A DNA stretch of 43,717 bases from Asticcacaulis biprosthecium C19 (GTDB taxonomy: Bacteria; Pseudomonadota; Alphaproteobacteria; Caulobacterales; Caulobacteraceae): positions 57,444-101,160 of the forward strand of contig NZ_GL883081.1 in NCBI RefSeq assembly GCF_000204015.1, in the 5' to 3' direction. Under the pieces are notes generated by a model. That model did not search any database. It saw only the letters and a program-made list of their open reading frames with translations, and was not told the origin of the DNA. The translations under genes and the position numbers were made by a program. Positions 32,406 through 38,754 of this stretch are shown in pieces; position 1 is the first letter of the stretch; the number at the start of each line of letters is the position of its first letter.

Positions 32406-32984
32406 ATGGGCCTACTCGTAATTCTTGCGAGCCTGACAATCGCCACCCCGGCCCTTGCCCATGACGGCACGGGACTGGCCGGCGGTTTCATATCCGGCAT
32501 CCTGCACCCGTTGACCGGATGGGATCACCTGCTGGCCATGGTGGCGGTCGGGTTATGGGGCGCCATCCTGGGCCGGCCGCTGATCATCGCCTTGCCGGTT
32601 ATCTTCCCGGTGATGATGGTCGCCGGCGCCTTCCTCGCCATGGTCAACATCCCCCTGCCGCCGGTTGAAATTGGCATTGCGCTTTCGGTCGTCATCCTGG
32701 GTGCCGTCATCGCCTTTCGTTACGCCGCGCCGGTCTGGCTGGCCTGTACCATCGTCGCCATCTTCGCCGTCTTCCACGGCTATGCCCACGGCATGGAGCT
32801 GCCGTCCGCCGCCGATCCCGCCGGCTACAGCACGGGCTTCGTCCTCAGCACCGGCCTGCTGCACGTTGTGGGGATCGGCATCGGCCTGATCGACCGCCAT
32901 GAGACCGGCCGCAAAGCCGTCCGCGCCTTGGGCGCCCTGATCTCGATCGCCGGCTGCGTCTTTCTGTGGCGGGCCATCGCCTGA
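32406..32984 (+). CDS. hupE: HupE/UreJ-family nickel permease
   Basis: A 192-residue inner-membrane permease. The signal-like N-terminus is cleaved near ALA, leaving HDGTGLAGGF as mature start (His19). The signature HPLTGWDHLLAMVAVGLW (34-51) and the HGYAHGMELP segment (about 118-127) carry the conserved histidines and aspartate of HupE proteins, which import nickel or cobalt. Six membrane helices are predicted. The exact start is unsure: ATG at 32406 is used; a TTG at 32391 would add a basic n-region. The stop overlaps the start of the next gene (TGATG). It is divergent from the DUF4198 gene and near nikR. Confidence 0.9.
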   Translation: MGLLVILASLTIATPALAHDGTGLAGGFISGILHPLTGWDHLLAMVAVGLWGAILGRPLIIALPVIFPVMMVAGAFLAMVNIPLPPVEIGIALSVVILGAVIAFRYAAPVWLACTIVAIFAVFHGYAHGMELPSAADPAGYSTGFVLSTGLLHVVGIGIGLIDRHETGRKAVRALGALISIAGCVFLWRAIA

Positions 32985-33478
32985 TGCGCGATCCCCTGCT
33001 GCCAGAGATCATGCTCGCCGCCGCCCTGGGGCTGGCCCTGAGCTATTACAGTCGCGGCACAGCCTTCCGGGCAGTCGTGATCTTTATCGCCGCCGCCGTA
33101 GCCGCTGCGCTGCTCCCCCTGCCCGGCTTCACGTCGGAGATCGCCTTTGCCGCCGCCTGGCTCAGTGTCGCTGTGACCGCGGCAAGCCTCCACCTACGCG
33201 AAACCTGGCGGCTGCGCGCCGGTCCATGGCTGGCATGGGGCCTGGCGCTCAACGCCGGTCTCTGGGCCGGCCTGCTCAATCAGATGTCGCTGTCGCCGTC
33301 CGGCCTGGCCTTCGCCCTGCCCTTCGTGGCTCTGATGCTGCCGGGCGCCTGGCTGGTTGGCCGTGGCTGGGGGATTGCCGTCAAGGTCGCGGCAAGTTGG
33401 CTGATCGCCATCGCTGTGCTTCAAATCGCATTGGGCTTCGTGCCGACACCAGGCTACGAAGCCGATCACATGGAATAG
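32984..33478 (+). CDS. Multi-pass membrane protein coupled to HupE
   Basis: A 164-residue hydrophobic protein with about five membrane segments and a short acidic C-terminus (YEADHME). It starts with an ATG that shares one base with the hupE stop, which fixes the start and implies coupled synthesis. I do not recognise a named family. A partner or stabiliser of the nickel permease is the simplest reading; no metal-binding motif beyond a few histidines is visible. It ends four bases from the convergent anti-sigma gene. Confidence 0.75.
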   Translation: MRDPLLPEIMLAAALGLALSYYSRGTAFRAVVIFIAAAVAAALLPLPGFTSEIAFAAAWLSVAVTAASLHLRETWRLRAGPWLAWGLALNAGLWAGLLNQMSLSPSGLAFALPFVALMLPGAWLVGRGWGIAVKVAASWLIAIAVLQIALGFVPTPGYEADHME

Positions 33479-33481
33479 GCA

Positions 33482-34042
33482 CTAAGCCTGAATCTGCATA
33501 TCCCCGCGCAGATAAACCAGGGCACCATGGCGGCTGCTCAGCAGTCCGTGGCGGGCCTCCGGAAAGGCCATATGCATGTCACCGGCGCGGATCGGCACAC
33601 CGTCAATCTCGATCTCGCCCTCCAGCACCAGGCATTCCTCGATCACGCCATGACCGTGATTGCCGACACTGGCGCCGGGCGCCAGCCGGTACAGGACGCC
33701 GCTAATCGTCGCGGCCTTGTCGACGAAGACGATCTTGCGGTCGATGCCGGGAATGAAGGCCTCCCACGCCAGTTCGGCCGTGCGGATCGTCCGCGTATGG
33801 GGCGACCTACTCTCATCGTCGATAGCGCTTTCGATGCGGTCCCACAGGTCAGCCGGCAGCGCTACGTTCGCAGCACCGGGTTCGAAACCGGAAAACACAA
33901 TATCGTAGCGGCCGACTTCCGCCGCGAAAACCGGATCGCTATCGATACGGGCTTCGGCGGAAACAATTTCGGCAAGCGACGCTATTCCCAGGGCGTAACG
34001 CGCCGCCAGGTAGCTGTCCGAAATGTCGTCATGTTCGCTCAT
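33482..34042 (-). CDS. ChrR-like cupin anti-sigma factor
   Basis: A 186-residue protein. The N-terminal region (about 8-50, YLAARYALGIASLAEIV) matches the helical anti-sigma domain, and the C-terminal region (about 85-180) is a cupin with metal-type ligands in GNHGHGVIEECLVLEGE and DMHMAFPEARHG. ChrR, the anti-sigma factor for singlet-oxygen sigma factors, has the same order, but the zinc-binding HxxxCxxC element of its N-terminal domain is not seen here. The gene overlaps the sigma gene by 14 bases, the classical partner arrangement. The signal sensed may be an oxidant or a metal; this cannot be told from sequence. Confidence 0.86.
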   Translation of the reverse strand: MSEHDDISDSYLAARYALGIASLAEIVSAEARIDSDPVFAAEVGRYDIVFSGFEPGAANVALPADLWDRIESAIDDESRSPHTRTIRTAELAWEAFIPGIDRKIVFVDKAATISGVLYRLAPGASVGNHGHGVIEECLVLEGEIEIDGVPIRAGDMHMAFPEARHGLLSSRHGALVYLRGDMQIQA

Positions 34043-34640
34043 CGATACTCAAAGACTCTTTCAGTTGCGCCAGGCCGCGGCGGACCCAGCTTTTGGCGGT
34101 GCCGACCGGCACCTTCATTTCCTCGGCCAATTCCTCATGGGTCAGGCCGAACACGTAGCATAGCTGCAAGGCACGATGGACATCCGGACGGAGTTCCTTC
34201 AGGCACTTGCGCACCGATATATAGTTTTCCGTGTTACCAATACCAACATAAATATCCGTTTCGCGCTCGACGCTCGCGACATCTTCGAAGGTGCCCACGG
34301 TTTCTCTGTAGGAAATGCGCAGCCGGTCAATCGCCTTTCGCCGGGTGATCGAAAACAGCCAGACCTCGGCATTGCCGCGACGGACGTCGAACTGGTGCGC
34401 CTTGCGCCACACGGTAACAAAAACGTCCTGCAGCAGGTCCTCTGCCACATCCCTTTGTCTTACCATACGAAGAAGGACGGAAAACAGACGCCCCGACATA
34501 AGATTATATAGCGTTTTCAACGCTGGCTTATCGCCCTTGGCGACATTCTCGACCAGACCGTTGAGATTATCAACATCAGCCACGCGCGACCTCGCTGCAG
34601 TGACCGGCTTGGCGTAAGGCGCGTCTATGACCGTTATCAT
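34029..34640 (-). CDS. ECF RNA polymerase sigma factor
   Basis: A 203-residue sigma-70 family factor lacking regions 1 and 3. Region 2 spans about 38-105 (LYNLMSGRLFSVLLRMV, DVAEDLLQDVFVTVWRKA). Region 4 spans about 148-196, with the helix-turn-helix LTHEELAEEMKVPVGTAKSWVRRGLAQL. It overlaps the downstream cupin anti-sigma gene, as in RpoE/ChrR-type pairs. A long N-terminal extension of about 25 residues may mean that translation starts later. The 197 bases upstream (34641-34837) should hold its promoter; I could not identify it. Target genes are unknown; the adjoining receptor and nickel genes are candidates only by position. Confidence 0.92.
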   Translation of the reverse strand: MITVIDAPYAKPVTAARSRVADVDNLNGLVENVAKGDKPALKTLYNLMSGRLFSVLLRMVRQRDVAEDLLQDVFVTVWRKAHQFDVRRGNAEVWLFSITRRKAIDRLRISYRETVGTFEDVASVERETDIYVGIGNTENYISVRKCLKELRPDVHRALQLCYVFGLTHEELAEEMKVPVGTAKSWVRRGLAQLKESLSIDERT

Positions 34641-34837
34641 CCCAGCCTGTCCCGTGAACCCACGCCATTTCCCCTTCCCCGCCGTAAATATTCAATGTGG
34701 CCTTGCCGGCAAAGGAGTAGAGCATGACGGGTGCAACACGAAGGGCGGACGAAAGCCATCGCGGAAATCCGGACAGCAGACAGATACGTTCGAAATCGCG
34801 CCGAGGATCTGTCGCCGGAAAAATAAAATGCAGCTTG

Positions 34838-36865
34838 TCAGCCGACAGGTATCCGCAGCGACAGGCGCAGGGTCCGCGGCTCGAACGGATGGACGTGATG
34901 ATCATCAACACCCTCGGCCGGCTCCCCCGGCAGGCGCGAGGTGTAATAATACTGGATGTCGTTGCCACGACTGTCCAGCAGGTTCAGCGCTTCCAGCTTC
35001 ACACTGAACCGGCCAAAGTCGTAGTCGATCAAGCCATTGACGAAGGTCGTCGCCTTCGACCGTTGCGAATTGTCCTCGATCAGCGGCGCCGGGCCTAAGG
35101 TGCGCACAGTCACGGTCGTTGTCAGGCGCGGAGTCAGTCGGGCGGTGATCCCGCCGGTAACCACATATTCCAGCGCATTGGGGATGCGATCACCGTCAGG
35201 CGGATCGCCCGCATAGCGGGCATGCGACGCCGCCGCCGTCAGGTTGATGTCGAGACGCGAGTGCGGGCTGTAACCAAACAAAAGCTCCAGCCCCGTCCGA
35301 TCGGTAGCGTCGGTGCTGGCCGTGTCGCCGCCGTCGCCGATATAGACCAGTTCCGAATCGAGATGCAGCGCCCATAAGGCCGCCGTTGCCGTAAAGCCGC
35401 CGGCGCTGTAGCGCGCCCCCAGTTCTCCCCCGCGCGACGCCGCGAACAGATCGACCGTCGGCGCCGGATCGTCGCTGCCGGGAATGACGGTGATGGTGGC
35501 GCCGCGTATGTCGTTGGAGTGGAACCCGCCGCCGGCATCGCCATACAGTTCCACCGTCTCCGACACCCGCCACGCTGCGGTGAACTTCGGACTAAGAAGG
35601 ACGTCGTCGGCCTTGCCGCTGTTGCGGGCATCGTCCGAGCGAACCTCGCCGCCGATCGCATCCATACGCAAGCCCCCCGTCACCCGCACCGGCCCAAAGG
35701 CGCGCGTAGCATCCGCGAACACCGTCGCGGAATATTCCCGCACCCGGTCTTCGCGCACGGTCGACAGAACCTGACGCTGTTTGGTGTTATACAGCCCCAC
35801 CCGGCCGATGTCATCGTAACGGAACTCCGCCCCCGTCCGTACCGTGAACCCGGCAAGTGGCTGCGCCCACGTCTTGATCACCGATCCGCCGTGAACCCAG
35901 CGCTGATCCGACTGCTGGAACTGATCGCCATTGACCGGATCGTTGAGGAAATAGCTGAAATTGGAAAACAGATCGAGGCTATAGCGCTGAGTATACAGCC
36001 TGGCCTCCAGCCCGTCCGGACCATGATAGCCCAGCGACAGAATGTAGCGCGACGTCTCACCGCCATCGCTGGTGTCGATAGCGCCCAACCGCGAGATCAG
36101 CCCACTTTCGATAGCGCGCTGCGGCACCTGGTCAGTGGCATTGGTGTGAGCGTCATAGGCCAGCCCGGTCAGCGACCAGTTGCCCCAGCCAACGCGGCCG
36201 GTGATCGCCAGCTTACGCAGGTTGTCGGGATTGTCATACGGCCCGCGTGAATGCGTGTAATCGACCGCCAGGAAGCTGCGTTCGCCCACCCCCGCCACGC
36301 CCAGCACGCGGTTATAACCAGCCTCGCCGGTCGTCAGTTGGACATAGGAGGGTGTACCGTTGGCGAACGTTTCGAACTGGGCCCCGCCGGCATTGGAAAA
36401 GTCGCCCAGGACGGCGTGATAAGGTCCCTTGCGGTAGGTAATGGTCTCGATGACTTCAGGCGTGATTCCGTTGAGGTCGAGATACCCCTGACCGTGACCA
36501 TGGCTGCGCAGGTTCAGCGGCACGCCGTCCAGCGACACCGAAAAATCGGTCCCGTGGTCGAGGTTGAACCCGCGCAGGAAATATTGGTTGGCCTTGGTAC
36601 TGCCGGAATGCTGGGTCGCCGCCATGCCGGGCACCACCTCGACCAGTTCGCCTGGCCGGGTCAAAGGTCGATCGTCAAACCGCGCAAACGACACAACCCC
36701 TTCGCTGGCCGACTGGGCGACGCCGATCTCATTGCGGCGCTTGCCGAAAACGTGAACCGGTTCACCGGCTGCAACGATCTCTTCTTCGGCGGCAGGCGTC
36801 TGAGCCATGGCGGGCAAGGCGACACTGGCCATCAACAGGCTCAGCCAAAAAGATCGACGACACAT
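34838..36865 (-). CDS. TonB-dependent outer-membrane receptor, probably for nickel complexes
   Basis: A 675-residue receptor with a signal peptide (about 1-21). A TonB-box-like EPVHVFGKR (about 35-43) precedes the plug domain (about 55-165), with the plug hallmarks NQYFLRGFNLDHGTDFSVSLDG and GPYHAVLGDFSNAGG. The rest is a 22-stranded barrel-like pattern. Its start codon is 11 bases from a perfect NikR operator and the nikR gene is divergent, so nickel-repressed expression is strongly suggested. This in turn suggests uptake of a nickel chelate across the outer membrane. The C-terminus ends RLSLRIPVG rather than in the usual aromatic residue. Confidence 0.92.
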   Translation of the reverse strand: MCRRSFWLSLLMASVALPAMAQTPAAEEEIVAAGEPVHVFGKRRNEIGVAQSASEGVVSFARFDDRPLTRPGELVEVVPGMAATQHSGSTKANQYFLRGFNLDHGTDFSVSLDGVPLNLRSHGHGQGYLDLNGITPEVIETITYRKGPYHAVLGDFSNAGGAQFETFANGTPSYVQLTTGEAGYNRVLGVAGVGERSFLAVDYTHSRGPYDNPDNLRKLAITGRVGWGNWSLTGLAYDAHTNATDQVPQRAIESGLISRLGAIDTSDGGETSRYILSLGYHGPDGLEARLYTQRYSLDLFSNFSYFLNDPVNGDQFQQSDQRWVHGGSVIKTWAQPLAGFTVRTGAEFRYDDIGRVGLYNTKQRQVLSTVREDRVREYSATVFADATRAFGPVRVTGGLRMDAIGGEVRSDDARNSGKADDVLLSPKFTAAWRVSETVELYGDAGGGFHSNDIRGATITVIPGSDDPAPTVDLFAASRGGELGARYSAGGFTATAALWALHLDSELVYIGDGGDTASTDATDRTGLELLFGYSPHSRLDINLTAAASHARYAGDPPDGDRIPNALEYVVTGGITARLTPRLTTTVTVRTLGPAPLIEDNSQRSKATTFVNGLIDYDFGRFSVKLEALNLLDSRGNDIQYYYTSRLPGEPAEGVDDHHVHPFEPRTLRLSLRIPVG

Positions 36866-36875
36866 ATCCGGCCCC

Positions 36876-36903
36876 GTATGAAGTTTGCTTCAATTGTTCA
36901 TAC
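36876..36903. promoter_or_regulatory. NikR operator (GTATGA-N16-TCATAC)
   Basis: GTATGA at 36876-36881 and TCATAC at 36898-36903 are separated by exactly 16 bases, matching the E. coli NikR operator at every specified position. It lies in the 128-base region between the divergent receptor gene and nikR, so one operator can control both. Confidence 0.92.
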
Positions 36904-36993
36904 GGATGGCTTGCCGGGATGGACGCAGGCGAATTTACTTTATTGCCGAATTGATCATAGGATCGCCGCACCGGGAAAAATACGAGGTCTGTC

Positions 36994-37428
36994 ATGCAGC
37001 GCGTCACCATCTCCATCGACGACGACCTGTCGCAGGATTTCGATCGGCTGACCCACGAACAGGGCTATACCAGCAAGTCGGAAGCCATCCGCGACCTGAT
37101 CCGCACGGCGGTGGCCGCGCGGCCCAACCTGCCGGTGGAGGGCGCTTGCGTGGCCAGTCTGTCGTATGTCTACGACCACCATGTCCGCGCCCTGGCCCAG
37201 CGGCTGATCGAACTGCAGCACGATCACCACGACATTGTGGTGGCGACGACTCACATCCACCTCAACCATGACTCATGTCTGGAGACGGTGATCCTGAAAG
37301 GGCCGGCGGGAGCGGTCCGCGCCCTCGCCGACGCCATTCAGTCCCAGCGCGGCGTCCGCTTTGCCACGCTCAACGTCATCGGCGTGACGGCGGTGCACAG
37401 CCATGACCATGGCCACCATCACGCCTGA
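36994..37428 (+). CDS. nikR: Nickel-responsive transcriptional regulator NikR
   Basis: A 144-residue ribbon-helix-helix regulator. The DNA-binding RHH domain is residues 1-45 (QRVTISIDDDLSQDFDRL, TSKSEAIRDLIR). The C-terminal ACT-type domain carries the high-affinity nickel ligands at exactly the E. coli positions: His76, His87, His89 and Cys95. The end is His-rich (HSHDHGHHHA), an extra potential metal site. With nickel bound, NikR tetramers repress nickel uptake genes. The adjacent GTATGA-N16-TCATAC site and divergent TonB-dependent receptor make these the direct targets. Confidence 0.96.
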   Translation: MQRVTISIDDDLSQDFDRLTHEQGYTSKSEAIRDLIRTAVAARPNLPVEGACVASLSYVYDHHVRALAQRLIELQHDHHDIVVATTHIHLNHDSCLETVILKGPAGAVRALADAIQSQRGVRFATLNVIGVTAVHSHDHGHHHA

Positions 37429-37439
37429 CCATTCTCATC

Positions 37440-37515
37440 CTCCCCCGCTCGCGGGGGAGGTGCTGAGCAAGTGAAGCCGAAGGCGAAACGCGTCGAAGCG
37501 GAGGGGGCGCCGGGA
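37440..37515. repeat. REP-like GC palindrome
   Basis: CTCCCCCGCT-CGCGGGGGAG hairpin followed by GTG, a short variable stretch with GCGAAACGCGTCGAAGC, and CGGAGGGGGC. It has the same order of blocks as each arm at 4384-4568. It fills the 100-base gap between nikR and the convergent outer-membrane protein gene. Confidence 0.85.
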
Positions 37516-37528
37516 GCTCGGAAAGCCC

Positions 37529-38365
37529 CTACCCGCCGAACTGATAGCGCAGGCTCAAACGCAATGTATCGATTTCGATCTTGTCGCTGGTCCGGCGCAT
37601 GTCGGTGCCGGACGAATTGACGATCAGGAAAGGATTGGAATTGAAGGTATTGGCACTGGGCCCAGCGCGCACAACCACAGCCGGCTCATCCTTCAACGAC
37701 GTGCGCAGATATTCAATGCCACCGATCCAGCGCCCGCTGATGCGCTGCTCGATGCCGAGCCCGACCTGATAACCATCGCTGTCATCGCCATCCGTCGCCG
37801 TGAAGCTGTTCAGCGCATTGCTGGTCCGAAACGTACGTTCGATATCGGCCTGAGCATAGCCTGCGGTCAGATATACCTGCCAGTCACCCATCACATAACC
37901 GGCCTTCCCCCTCAACGCATTGATGTTTTCGATATCACGGGTGAAAACGTAATTGGCCGGCGTGGTTGAAAAGGCGGTGACGCTGTCTTCGAAATTGGCG
38001 TTAGTGACCTCGCCGACAACGCCGAAAACCCAGTTGCCGACCTGCCAGTCATAGCCGGCGCGCAGGCCGATACCGGCCTCTTCGCGTTGCTTGGCGCAGC
38101 CCTCACCGGGCGTGCGGCCATTGGCGGCGCCGGTGCAGAAGCCAGGCGAAAACGCATTGGCGCCGGCAAAGGTGTTGACCGTATCGCCGTACGCACCATC
38201 GAGATTGGTATCGAATTCGACGGTTTCATTATCGTCAGCGATGTTGCTCATGCCGGCGGCGACCCCGACATAGGGTCCTGCCCAATCCTGCGACCAGGCC
38301 GCGGGCGCACCCGCAGCCAGCATGCCGGTCGCGATCAGAGTAACGGTCAACTTGGTCGTTTGCAT
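37529..38365 (-). CDS. Outer-membrane beta-barrel protein (OmpA/Omp25-like barrel)
   Basis: A 278-residue protein with a signal peptide (about 1-25, cleaved near WSQ) and the mature start DWAGPYVGVAAG typical of the small porin-type outer-membrane barrel family in alphaproteobacteria. Alternating beta strands end with LRLSLRYQFGG. The strand LRAGYDWQVGNWVFGVVGEV is also diagnostic. Two cysteines (FCTG and GCAKQ) in one extracellular loop may form a disulfide. The start at 38365 is chosen for the signal peptide; the frame is open further upstream. It is divergent from the glycosidase genes. Ligand or pore function is unknown. Confidence 0.87.
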   Translation of the reverse strand: MQTTKLTVTLIATGMLAAGAPAAWSQDWAGPYVGVAAGMSNIADDNETVEFDTNLDGAYGDTVNTFAGANAFSPGFCTGAANGRTPGEGCAKQREEAGIGLRAGYDWQVGNWVFGVVGEVTNANFEDSVTAFSTTPANYVFTRDIENINALRGKAGYVMGDWQVYLTAGYAQADIERTFRTSNALNSFTATDGDDSDGYQVGLGIEQRISGRWIGGIEYLRTSLKDEPAVVVRAGPSANTFNSNPFLIVNSSGTDMRRTSDKIEIDTLRLSLRYQFGG

Positions 38366-38754
38366 GGGATTGCCCTGTCTGTGCTGGATGGAAACCTGAG
38401 GCGGCTTATCGCAACTACGGGCGGGAGACGGTTTCAGATGCAAAGCAAGGGATGAGAAAAGTCTGGTAGACGAACGTCGCCGAAAAGACCTCAAAGCAGC
38501 AGAGACCTCCGCATACCACTGAACGGAATTTCGGGGCTGAGACGGGGAAAACTTTGGTTCCCGAACGTCACAAATAGGCAGTGACAATTGGAGCCGGGGT
38601 GGGGGGATAGAATCGAGGGAGCGAGCGACGCGCCGACCTCTGGGAGCCTAACAACAGGGAGGCGCTACGCCACGCCTCAGCAATTGACAATCGAAAGACA
38701 TAATATACGGTATACAATCAAACCTCTTTCCTTGTTCGTAGCCGAGGCAATCTC
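38366..38754. promoter_or_regulatory. Divergent intergenic region with TATAC-G-GTATA dyad
   Basis: This 389-base gap separates the barrel gene from the glycosidase operon. A perfect 11-base dyad TATAC-G-GTATA lies at 38704-38714, about 40 bases before the glycosidase start and close to a TTGACA (38684-38689). It has the appearance of a GntR or LacI-type operator overlapping a promoter. No regulator gene for it is in the window. Nothing else is recognised in the gap. Confidence 0.45.

Noticed and set aside
33527-34348. 273-aa plus-strand frame across the anti-sigma and sigma genes
   Set aside because: Antisense to two genes with clear domains and the normal overlapping arrangement.
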